From Limnohabitans sp. (GTDB lineage Bacteria > Pseudomonadota > Gammaproteobacteria > Burkholderiales > Burkholderiaceae_C), in NCBI GenBank assembly GCA_018883305.1, contig VEQI01000072.1, forward strand, positions 1 to 11,585: a DNA stretch of 11,585 nt, in the 5' to 3' direction. A program made the translations under genes and the position numbers. Below are positions 1-6,905 of the stretch, one piece after another; position 1 is the first letter of the stretch; every line of letters begins with the position of its first letter. The notes below the pieces were generated by a model. It was not told the origin of the DNA, did no database searches, and saw only the letters and a list, made by a program, of their open reading frames with translations.

Positions 1-1
1 G

Positions 2-1504
2 TGCCAGTCCATGGGATGCAATCCGACGCAACTCTTGGAGGATCTGGGCGTCAGCTTTGGATATCCCGTCATGCGTCTGGATGTTCAGTCTGCCCGTGAT
101 TTCAATACCGAGATGCTGGACTTGTCCAAAGCTCGCAAGTTCATGGCCTTGGTACTGAAGCAGGCAGACACCCATTGGCTGGTGTTCTCCGATCCGGCCG
201 ATGAGCGATTGCAAGCCTGGGCAGACCGTCAAGGCATTGCTGCAGACGAACGCTATTTGGCCCTGGAATCCGACTTGTTGGCGAACATGTCGCGACTGGA
301 CGCAGATTCGGTGGCCTTGGAAGGGGTGATCGACACCAGTTTCAGTGCGCAAGTGAATACGGTGGATGTCGAGGAAATTTCACTCACGGGTATCGACGAA
401 ACCAGCAGTCCCGTTATTCGGCTCATCAATTCCACACTCTTTGATGCCATGGGGGCAGGAGCCTCTGACATCCATCTGGAAGCGGCCAAGGACGGGCTCG
501 TCGTGAAATACCGGGTTGATGGTGTCATCATCGAAGTGGCGCGTGTTCCCGGTGTTGTATTGAACGATCAAGCCATCTCTCGTGTGAAAGTGATGGCCGA
601 ACTCGACATCACGGAGCGACGGATTCCGCAAGATGGCCGCTTCAAAGTGAAAATTCGTGGACGGGAAATTGATTTCCGAGTTTCCATCATGCCCAGTGTT
701 TTCGGAGAGGATGCGGTGATTCGGGTGCTGGACAAGGAACACCTGAGTCAACAGTCCAGCGGACTGACGCTGAACTACCTGGGTTTTGACGAGGCGACTA
801 AATCGATCATTCGCTCCCTATCGGCACAACCCTACGGCATGTTATTGATCACGGGCCCGACGGGTAGCGGTAAAACCACCACGCTGTATGCCGCCATTTC
901 AGAAGGCAACGATGGCCGCAGCAAGATCATCACCATTGAGGACCCGGTTGAATACCAGATGGCTGGGGTCTTGCAAATACCCGTCAACGAAAAAAAGGGA
1001 CTGAGTTTCGCCAAAGGCTTGCGATCCATTTTGCGACATGATCCCGACAAGATCATGGTAGGCGAAATCCGAGACGGCGAAACTGCCCAAATTGCTGTCC
1101 AGGCGGCTCTGACCGGTCACTTGGTTTATTCCACCGTGCATGCCAACAATGTCTTTGATGTGTTGGGCCGGTTCGAGCACATGAAGGTGGAGCCTTACAT
1201 GTTTGTCGCTGCGCTCAATGGCATTGTGGCCCAGCGTCTGGTGCGGGTGTTTTGTCCTCAGTGCCACGGCGCGGGCTGCGCGCATTGTCGTCAGACTGGC
1301 TTCAAGGGTCGATGCGCCATAGGTGAGTGTCTGATCATGGACGATGACATGCGTGAACTGATTGCACGACGCGCACCCATCACGTCGATCAAAGCAGCCG
1401 CAAAAGAAAGAGGTACTGTGCTGTTGCGAGAATCAGCCGAGGCCTTGGTGCGCGAGGGACGCACCAGCCTGGAAGAGATCAACCGAGTGACGTTTTCGCG
1501 CTAA
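2..1504 (+). CDS. GspE/PilB-family secretion/pilus assembly ATPase (5' end cut by window edge)
   Basis: A cytoplasmic hexameric ATPase of the type II secretion / type IV pilus family, which powers (pseudo)pilus polymerisation. Counting from the ATG at 11, the Walker A motif GPTGSGKTT is at residues 282-290, an Asp box ITIEDPVEY follows, Walker B IMVGEIRD is at 348-355, the His box STVH is at 374-377, and a four-cysteine zinc motif (C415, C418, C423, C426) comes before FKGR. The N-terminal roughly 120 residues look like part of an MshEN/T2SSE_N domain. The frame is open back to base 2 and no Shine-Dalgarno sequence precedes the ATG at 11, so the true start probably lies outside the window. The gene converges on the secretin gene with a 58-base gap. 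The zinc loop is unusually short. The family call is firm; whether it serves a pilus or a secretion system cannot be told from this gene alone. Confidence 0.93.
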   Translation, partial: CQSMGCNPTQLLEDLGVSFGYPVMRLDVQSARDFNTEMLDLSKARKFMALVLKQADTHWLVFSDPADERLQAWADRQGIAADERYLALESDLLANMSRLDADSVALEGVIDTSFSAQVNTVDVEEISLTGIDETSSPVIRLINSTLFDAMGAGASDIHLEAAKDGLVVKYRVDGVIIEVARVPGVVLNDQAISRVKVMAELDITERRIPQDGRFKVKIRGREIDFRVSIMPSVFGEDAVIRVLDKEHLSQQSSGLTLNYLGFDEATKSIIRSLSAQPYGMLLITGPTGSGKTTTLYAAISEGNDGRSKIITIEDPVEYQMAGVLQIPVNEKKGLSFAKGLRSILRHDPDKIMVGEIRDGETAQIAVQAALTGHLVYSTVHANNVFDVLGRFEHMKVEPYMFVAALNGIVAQRLVRVFCPQCHGAGCAHCRQTGFKGRCAIGECLIMDDDMRELIARRAPITSIKAAAKERGTVLLRESAEALVREGRTSLEEINRVTFSR

Positions 1505-1562
1505 CAGTGTGTCAACCCTGGCCGCACAGCGCGGACACAAACAGGCGGACTGGACTCGCCAC
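1505..1562. other. Convergent intergenic gap between ATPase and secretin genes
   Basis: The two genes end tail to tail with 58 bases between their stop codons, so a bidirectional terminator would be expected. I see only a weak GC-rich fold (a CCGC/GCGG stem around an ACAGC loop at about 1522-1534, flanked by GTGT/ACAC) and no run of T on either side. A rho-dependent end is as likely. Confidence 0.3.
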
Positions 1563-3623
1563 TCAATTGCCCGAGGTGGTTGCGCTTGAATTCGGTGCTG
1601 GCGTACCAACACCGGGGGGCATCTCAAAGACGGGCATATTGCCGGTTTGTGGTGCGACAGGCGTGTTGGGTACGTTGCTCGGCACCGGGACGCCCGGGGT
1701 AGTCGCAGGTACGGCGGGCACGACACCAGGCACGACACCGGGTATGACAGGTGTGCCAAAGGTACTGATTCCTCCCGACTGCCCCATGGGGGTAAGCGGC
1801 GTGAGCAGCGGGCGCGGTGTCGCGGGTGCAGCCGTTGGGGTGACGGGCCGTGGGGGTGAAGAGACGGGTATGGAGGGGTTGGTGGGTCCACCACGTGTAG
1901 ATGTGCTGCTGCGTGCATCGGTGCCGGCTTGGATTTGTAGCAAATCGTCACTTGGCCGGTAGATGTTTTTGAGTACACGCGGCGTGATGGAAAGCAGAAT
2001 TTCTTTTTTCAAATTGGACTTGGTCGGGCTTTGAAACAGCCGGCCTAGCAAAGGAACTTCGGCAATCCCTGGCACCTGATTGGTGGTGCTTTGTTCATCA
2101 CTGCGGATCAAACCGGCCAGAATTTGCATTTCACCGTCACGCAAGGTGAGGGTGGTCGAGACATTGCGAGTGCCCAATTGATAGGCGGTGGTGCCGTTGT
2201 TGACAATCTTGTCTGTGATCGAGCTGTCCTCCAGCACGGTTTTAATCACTACTTGCCCATCAAGCTGGATAACAGGTTCAAATTCCAACTTGATGCCCAC
2301 GTCCAGATAACTGACCGATGAACTTGAGACCCCGGTCACCGTGCCCGGATAAATGGTGGAGGTGATGACCGGCACCTTGTCTCCCACGTGAAATTTGGCT
2401 TTTTCCCGGTTGCGAATTCGAATTTTCGGATTGGCAAGCACTTTGGTAATGGCTGCCTGGCTCTGCATGTTAAGTTGTAACAAGGTGCTGAGACCGGAAA
2501 CATTGATATTTGAACGCGACAACGAATTGAGCGCATCCAGGGTGATGGGGCTTGCGACGCCCCAGGTGACCTGTGTGGGTAACTGAATGCCGATGGCGCT
2601 GGAGAGAGAGTGGTTGAATTCGATGATTTCCACTTCTAGCATGACCTCGGGCTCGGGTTGATCATGGGCAGCTAAGAGTTTTTCAGCCGCCAGAATGTTT
2701 TTGGCACTGTCACGCACTACCAGCACACTGCGTTTGGCATCCACATGAACATCGGTCATTTTCAATGCCGTCTTCAGCAAATTGCCCATTTCCTTGGGGT
2801 CGGCACTTTCAATGAAAAAATTGCGAACCACCAACTCTTGGTGTTCCTTGTACTTCTGAGCGGTGGCTTGATAGATGAAGACGGTGTTGGTGTTGGCTAC
2901 ACGCATCTCCAGACCATTGGCAGCCAGAATTTGTTCCAGTGCCTCTTCGAACGGCACGTCGCGCAAGCTGACGGTGGTGGTGACATCGGACTTTAGATCA
3001 CGATCGAGCACAAAGTTGATTTTGTGGCTGAGCGCCAAAGCCTCAAAGAGCATTTTGATGCTGCCGTTGCTCACAGACAAGGTGACGGGTTTGAGCAAGT
3101 TCTCGTCCAGGGTGGCGATGCCAGCCACTTTGCCTTGCTTGGATTCCAGCAATTGCAGTGCAGCACGGGCGCGCTCGTTGGTTGGTTCTTCAGCCAGCAA
3201 ACGGCGAAACTTGGATTTGGCATCTTGTGTTCGTCCAACAGAGGCCGCCTGTGAGGCCTCTTGATAGAGTTTTTCGCGCAGCAGAATTTGCTCGATCAGT
3301 TTGAGCTGCTCGATGGCACGTAGGTTGGATGGATCCAGCAGCAACACCTTCCGGTAGGCTTCCATGGCCTTTTCTGGAGACGTCCTGATGGCCACAGCAC
3401 CTTCGCCCAGCAACGAGTCGATAGTTTTTTCTCGGGCGATTCGCAAAGAATACTGATACTCTGCGTTTTGAGGATTGGCTTTCAATGCTTGTTCAAACGC
3501 CTGGACGGCGCCGGGCCAGTCCTGTTCGGCCATGCGTTGTTTGCCAATGCGCACAGCATCTGGGCCGGCGCAAGAGGCCAACAATCCCGTGAACGCCAAG
3601 AGACAGGAGAGAGCGTATTTCAT
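1563..3623 (-). CDS. TPR-containing secretin lipoprotein (PilQ/MshL/GspD-like)
   Basis: An outer-membrane secretin, the gated channel of type IV pilus and type II secretion machines. The 686-residue protein starts with a lipoprotein signal peptide (lipobox LASC, C18, followed by Ala, fitting outer-membrane sorting). TPR-like helical repeats cover about 25-165. An STN/N0 domain follows at about 176-252 (from KPVTLSVSN), then an N1-type ring domain at about 265-325, then the secretin barrel at about 326-555. The barrel carries the family signature VPGIAEVPLLGRLF at 517-530 and ends in KKEILLSITPRVL. The last roughly 125 residues are a Pro/Thr/Val-rich, probably disordered tail, which is unusual. 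It is the last gene of the minus-strand block, and its ATG overlaps the stop of the PilP-like gene (ATGA, 3620-3623). The secretin call is certain; the subfamily is not, because the TPR plus STN layout does not match classical PilQ (AMIN domains) or GspD. Confidence 0.93.
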   Translation of the reverse strand: MKYALSCLLAFTGLLASCAGPDAVRIGKQRMAEQDWPGAVQAFEQALKANPQNAEYQYSLRIAREKTIDSLLGEGAVAIRTSPEKAMEAYRKVLLLDPSNLRAIEQLKLIEQILLREKLYQEASQAASVGRTQDAKSKFRRLLAEEPTNERARAALQLLESKQGKVAGIATLDENLLKPVTLSVSNGSIKMLFEALALSHKINFVLDRDLKSDVTTTVSLRDVPFEEALEQILAANGLEMRVANTNTVFIYQATAQKYKEHQELVVRNFFIESADPKEMGNLLKTALKMTDVHVDAKRSVLVVRDSAKNILAAEKLLAAHDQPEPEVMLEVEIIEFNHSLSSAIGIQLPTQVTWGVASPITLDALNSLSRSNINVSGLSTLLQLNMQSQAAITKVLANPKIRIRNREKAKFHVGDKVPVITSTIYPGTVTGVSSSSVSYLDVGIKLEFEPVIQLDGQVVIKTVLEDSSITDKIVNNGTTAYQLGTRNVSTTLTLRDGEMQILAGLIRSDEQSTTNQVPGIAEVPLLGRLFQSPTKSNLKKEILLSITPRVLKNIYRPSDDLLQIQAGTDARSSTSTRGGPTNPSIPVSSPPRPVTPTAAPATPRPLLTPLTPMGQSGGISTFGTPVIPGVVPGVVPAVPATTPGVPVPSNVPNTPVAPQTGNMPVFEMPPGVGTPAPNSSATTSGN
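1717..1752. repeat. Three 12-bp tandem repeats in the secretin tail
   Basis: On the plus strand the units GGCACGACACCA (1717-1728) and GGCACGACACCG (1729-1740) differ by one base, and GGTATGACAGGT (1741-1752) is a diverged third copy. They encode part of a Pro-Gly-Val-Val series in the C-terminal tail of the secretin. Twelve-base units keep the reading frame, so copy number could vary without breaking the gene. Confidence 0.6.
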
Positions 3624-4177
3624 GGCGCTGTGTTGAACGGATATTGAAAGGTTTGACCGGTGGGCAAATGCTGCAGTGTCATGGCTTGCGTCTCAAGGGT
3701 CAACAGTTTCCAGTCTGGATTGATATTCTGACCTGCCTCGACGGCAGTGACGGTTTTATCCGGACCCAATAAAAATACGGAGTGTTGCGAACCTTGGCTG
3801 ATTTGACCAAAGTACTCGAATGCAAATTGCTCCTGAGGCGAGGGGGGCGCCAGGGGCTCTGGTTTTGCACTTAACTCTTGGGCAGCTTTGGCCGCTGCCG
3901 CAGCGGCAGCTACCTGTAGAGATTGAAAGATATCCCTGACCTGGTCTCGAGCAATCTCCCGAACTGGCCAGCTGGCAGGAAGATCTGCGATGACCGATGA
4001 ACGCACTGTAGAAGGTGTTGCACTTGGGTTCGCCAAAGTGATGGGACGAGCTTGGCGCTCAGAAGTGGTGTCCGGTTCGCTCTCGGGGCCCATCAAGGCG
4101 CTGACCAGCAAGGTCAGTGCCAGCACCGCCCAGAGCCAGTGCTTTTTGAGATCTGCAAGATATCGGGCGTGATCCAT
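3620..4177 (-). CDS. PilP/GspC-like inner-membrane protein linking platform and secretin
   Basis: A 185-residue single-pass inner-membrane protein. A short cytoplasmic N-terminus with basic residues leads into one transmembrane helix (about 14-29, WLWAVLALTLLVSALM). A Pro/Ala-rich periplasmic linker with a run of seven alanines follows, and then a small beta-rich domain at about 117-182 whose pattern (VFLLGPDKTVTAVEAGQ... then LLTLE...MTLQHLPTG) resembles the homology region of GspC/PilP/MshK. In that family the domain binds the N-terminal rings of the secretin. Position supports this: it lies directly before the secretin gene, sharing ATGA, and 5 bases after the PilO-like gene. The family call rests on topology, the C-terminal pattern and gene order, not on strong sequence identity. 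GspC-like, PilP-like and MshK-like remain equally possible. Confidence 0.7.
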   Translation of the reverse strand: MDHARYLADLKKHWLWAVLALTLLVSALMGPESEPDTTSERQARPITLANPSATPSTVRSSVIADLPASWPVREIARDQVRDIFQSLQVAAAAAAAKAAQELSAKPEPLAPPSPQEQFAFEYFGQISQGSQHSVFLLGPDKTVTAVEAGQNINPDWKLLTLETQAMTLQHLPTGQTFQYPFNTAP

Positions 4178-4182
4178 GGAGT

Positions 4183-4740
4183 TCAGTGGGTTCGATCGTT
4201 CGGTGTCGATGACTCAGCGTGGGCGTACATCACAAACTGCAGTTGCACTTTGAGCAATGCGGCATTACCGGTGGCGTGCGAAATATTCATACTTTCTAAT
4301 CCAGTGGCCAGATCGTGATGAAGCACATCGCGGATGAACAGCCGGACGGCGGGATAACTGGCTTCCATCTCGGCTTGCATGAGTGTTTTGTTCACCCCAA
4401 GTGACTCTGAGCTGTCTTTGTAATTGACGCTCTTGATGCGCACAGCATGCTTCGTTGCCAATGCATGCCAGGTGACCAGTCGCTCAGCCTCGTCGGGTAA
4501 CTCCTTTAACACCTTGGCATAGTACTGAATACGTTGCAGCGGAACCGGTTCAACCAGGGTGTCGGACATCGGTGTTCGCAAGCGCCGTTGAACCGATAAC
4601 GCCAGGCGATCGCGTTCTTCCTGGCGTGGAGACAGCCACAACCACTCATGGGCCAGTTGCAGCAATAACAAGGCTAGCGCTGCACTGATGATCAGGTGGC
4701 GTCTGGCGAAGCGCGGAACGAAAGATGGAAACTTCATCAT
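4183..4740 (-). CDS. PilO/GspM-like inner-membrane assembly protein
   Basis: A 185-residue bitopic protein with a basic N-terminus (RFARRH), one transmembrane helix at about 16-32 (LIISAALALLLLQLAHEW), a short coiled-coil-like stretch (SPRQEERDRLALSVQRRL) and a periplasmic alpha/beta domain. The segment with YPAVRLFIRDVLHH followed by LKVQLQFVMYA resembles the ferredoxin-like fold of PilO/GspM (paired helix with 'V..F...L', then a beta strand). Such proteins heterodimerise with PilN and form the inner-membrane alignment complex. It starts 3 bases after the PilN-like stop with ATGATG, so either Met (4740 or 4737) could be used. No good Shine-Dalgarno precedes it, so coupling to the upstream gene is likely. 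The call is supported mostly by topology and position between the PilN-like and PilP-like genes. Confidence 0.7.
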   Translation of the reverse strand: MMKFPSFVPRFARRHLIISAALALLLLQLAHEWLWLSPRQEERDRLALSVQRRLRTPMSDTLVEPVPLQRIQYYAKVLKELPDEAERLVTWHALATKHAVRIKSVNYKDSSESLGVNKTLMQAEMEASYPAVRLFIRDVLHHDLATGLESMNISHATGNAALLKVQLQFVMYAHAESSTPNDRTH

Positions 4741-4743
4741 GGC

Positions 4744-5271
4744 CTAGGGTTTCCAACCCAACTCCACTACGGCACGCCAAGGATACGGCGTGCTGGTCTC
4801 TGCCTGGATCTCGGAGATCAGGCGTGCGCTGGTGAAGCGTCTGTCTCGATCAAGCGACTCTACAAACGCCATGACGGTGGGAAAGTCCTTGGCCATCACC
4901 TTGATCTGGACCGAGGAGCGGTTCATCTGTGGTTGTAATGACTCCAGCCAGAGTCCACCTGGCACCGCAGATTCCACGCCCAGAAGCAAATCCTCCCAGG
5001 GCGTGGACAGCTGGTGGAGCATCTGGCGGATCGCTTGACTGGTTTGCGTTTGCTCAGGGCTGAGCGCATGGGCAACAGGACGGGCTTTGCGGGAATGGTT
5101 CAGCACCTGCTGTTCAAGTTGCGCAATCTCTTGTTGAACCGAGAGGTAGCGCCATGCGTTGAAGGCCACCAGAACTAACAAGAGGGTGGCACTGCTGGCC
5201 CCCAAGATGCGTTGCTGTCTGGTTCTCCAAAAGGCTGGACGCGCCAGATTGAGGTCTATCCAGTTTTTCAT
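4744..5271 (-). CDS. PilN/GspL-like inner-membrane assembly protein
   Basis: A 175-residue protein beginning MKNWIDLNLARP, which fits PilN: a short cytoplasmic peptide with an 'I.LNL' core that in PilN binds PilM. One transmembrane helix follows (about 22-40, ILGASSATLLLVLVAFNAW), then a coiled coil (SVQQEIAQLEQQVL) and a periplasmic ferredoxin-like domain (WLESLQPQMNRSSVQIKVMAKDF..VMAFVESL). I chose the ATG at 5271 because it overlaps the stop of the upstream PilM-like gene as ATGA (5268-5271). The frame is open to an ATG at 5361, but those 30 extra residues do not resemble a PilN N-terminus and would overlap the upstream gene by 94 bases. It lies 3 bases before the PilO-like gene. The family assignment is good for sequence style plus context. 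Confidence 0.8.
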   Translation of the reverse strand: MKNWIDLNLARPAFWRTRQQRILGASSATLLLVLVAFNAWRYLSVQQEIAQLEQQVLNHSRKARPVAHALSPEQTQTSQAIRQMLHQLSTPWEDLLLGVESAVPGGLWLESLQPQMNRSSVQIKVMAKDFPTVMAFVESLDRDRRFTSARLISEIQAETSTPYPWRAVVELGWKP

Positions 5272-6128
5272 GAAAATTCTCGCCCCACGAATTGCTGCCA
5301 AGTGGTCAACCGACCCTTCCAGGATGGGGAGATAGGCAGAGCAGGTGTCGTGACGGTCCACCCAGCAGCTTGCAACGTCGACATCCAGACAGCCGATGGC
5401 ACGAATCGATGGGGGTCAATCACCTCCACCAGTCCTTTGGTGTCACCCAGTAACCGATGGTGTCGCTCCAATAGCAAGAGGAGTGCGTGTTCCATCTGAC
5501 CATTGCGAGGATGGTTCCAGTATCCCCGGAATTGTTTTTGTTGAATACACACCAATGTAAGGTGATGTTGGCTGACTATGACACACCAGCGGTCCGAGGG
5601 GGGAGTTGCATGTAGGACACGTAGAGTTTCTAGGCTTTGTGTGCCCAGAAAGGCTAGCTGACTCTGGCTGCTGGCCAGCGTCAGCTGCAGCCGTCGAATC
5701 AGGGTCTGCGGGCAGGCGATGGCCAGGATGGAGTGGTTGAGGGCGGTCCAGTCCACATGCCACGTGTCCATTCCATCGCTGAAACGCTGCCGTAACTCTG
5801 CAAGCGCGAATCGATGAATGTCGTCCTCTGCCCGAATTCCATCGGGAAGGGGCAATGCCATACCCGTTACCCAATGATCGGACACCATCACCCGCAATTG
5901 CTGGCGCTTGAACGAAGCACTTTGCCAAAGGGAGTCCCATGCACCCAAAGCGGTCTCCATGTCCCAGTGGCTACTTGGCCCAGGCACGACCTGCCACGGT
6001 TGTTCAGCCTTAGGGTGGTGCAAGACGATCCGATCAGGTGACAACCCAAGCCAACACGCTGCACGAGAGGGCAACGCGGGTCTGAATGAAGGCCGCAACC
6101 GATGCAAAACATCCAGGGAAAGTGACAT
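5268..6128 (-). CDS. Divergent PilM/GspL-like cytoplasmic protein, first gene of the assembly block
   Basis: A 286-residue soluble protein with no signal peptide or membrane helix. Its position immediately upstream of the PilN-like gene, with an ATGA overlap, is where PilM (or the cytoplasmic half of GspL, or MshI) sits in pilus and secretion operons; these form an actin-like ring on the inner face of the membrane. Faint support comes from the N-terminal strand pattern (CWLGLSPDRIVLHHP), the later segment QTLIRRLQLTLASSQSQLAFLGTQSLETLRVL, which resembles the PilM region 'A....V.......A.L....VD....AL.R', and VIDPHRFVP. The usual nucleotide-binding GxDxG(S/T) motif of PilM is not visible and the protein is about 60 residues shorter. 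The ATG at 6128 has an AAGGA box six bases upstream. Identity is inferred mainly from context. Confidence 0.55.
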   Translation of the reverse strand: MSLSLDVLHRLRPSFRPALPSRAACWLGLSPDRIVLHHPKAEQPWQVVPGPSSHWDMETALGAWDSLWQSASFKRQQLRVMVSDHWVTGMALPLPDGIRAEDDIHRFALAELRQRFSDGMDTWHVDWTALNHSILAIACPQTLIRRLQLTLASSQSQLAFLGTQSLETLRVLHATPPSDRWCVIVSQHHLTLVCIQQKQFRGYWNHPRNGQMEHALLLLLERHHRLLGDTKGLVEVIDPHRFVPSAVWMSTLQAAGWTVTTPALPISPSWKGRLTTWQQFVGREFS

Positions 6129-6304
6129 CCGAAATCCTTGGGGTGACGTAGTCTGAGCTCAGAGATACGCACGGCTAATTTTCTCATTATGCGTCATCCT
6201 ATCTTGGGCCTACTCGCTGATCAACTCAAACAACGTCGTTCGCCCTTATGTTTCGGAATCACCAAAATAATCTCCAAGGCGGCAGGGGCAACTCAAGTCG
6301 TGTT
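6129..6304. other. Intergenic region between giant surface-protein gene and assembly block
   Basis: A stretch of 176 bases on the transcription path from the giant gene into the pilus-like block. It holds a candidate promoter (6196-6224) and a Shine-Dalgarno-like AAGGA (plus-strand TCCTT, 6135-6139) for the PilM-like gene. I see no strong hairpin with a T run after the giant gene's stop, so read-through from the giant gene into the block is possible. Confidence 0.4.
6196..6224 (-). promoter_or_regulatory. Candidate sigma70 promoter for the PilM-N-O-P-secretin block
   Basis: On the minus strand TTGATC (6219-6224; 4 of 6 matches to TTGACA) is followed after exactly 17 bases by TAGGAT (6196-6201; 4 of 6 to TATAAT). 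The start codon lies about 68 bases downstream. It is placed sensibly but both boxes are imperfect, so it is a suggestion only. Confidence 0.3.
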
Positions 6305-6905
6305 TCAAGGTTTATTGACCCAGAACCCAGTGGAGGGCGAGAGCGTCTTGGCCCCAAACGACTGATACTGCTTGCTCTGGATGTAGGTGTCCAGCGTGTT
6401 GTTCGCCTGCAGGCTTGGCGCGTAGAACTGCCAACTGGTCAGCGTCGCATCCCACGCCCACAGGCTGATCACGTTGCCCGGAATCACCCCCGGCGATGGC
6501 GGTGTGGTGCTCAGCGTCAGGTTGAACGCCGCAGGCGTTGGGCTATCCCCCGTCGCAATCAAGCTCCAGCCCTGACGTAAAGCCTTGGTGCCCGCGGTCC
6601 TGAAGTCTGCGCTGCTCACCACCCCGATGTTCGTCACATTGGGCGTGAGCGTCCAGTCCACCGCCGCATTGACCCAGAAACCCTCTCCCGCGCTGATGGT
6701 GCTGAGCACCTCATAGCTCTTGCTCTGGGCATAAGCCTGCAGCTGAGCGCTGGTGAGGCTGGGTGCGTAGAACGCCCACGCCGATTTGTCCGCCAGCCAC
6801 TTCCATACCGTGGTCACCAGACTCTTGTCACCAAATGCCTTGGTCACATCCACGTCGGAGGCGTAACCGTTACCCACCAGGTTCCAGCCCTTGACCAGAC
6901 TGACC
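6305..6905 (-). repeat. Two tryptophan-rich C-terminal repeats (GWNL...FYAP...GFWVN)
   Basis: The last 200 residues of the giant protein contain two copies of one domain. Copy 1 has KGWNLVGNG, VWKWLADKSAWAFYAPSL, then SKSYEVL and GEGFWVN. Copy 2 has QGWSLIATG, LWAWDATLTSWQFYAPSL, then SKQYQSF and STGFWVN at the extreme C-terminus. Similar GWNL/GFWVN units are, from memory, recurrent at the ends of large exported proteins in Proteobacteria. Their job is unknown to me; a surface-attachment, sorting or sugar-binding role is possible. Confidence 0.8.

Noticed and set aside
380..751. Minus-strand open frames inside the ATPase gene
   Set aside because: Antisense shadows of a clearly recognised, motif-rich ATPase.
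1507..1962. 151-codon Gly/Val/Thr-rich frame on the plus strand
   Set aside because: It is the antisense shadow of the Pro/Thr-rich tail of the secretin; composition follows from the opposite strand and it has no recognisable domain.
3891..3907. Perfect inverted repeat GCCGCTG-CCG-CAGCGGC, a possible terminator or regulatory hairpin
   Set aside because: It lies inside the PilP-like gene and encodes its alanine run; no T tract follows, so it is most simply a by-product of repeated Ala codons.
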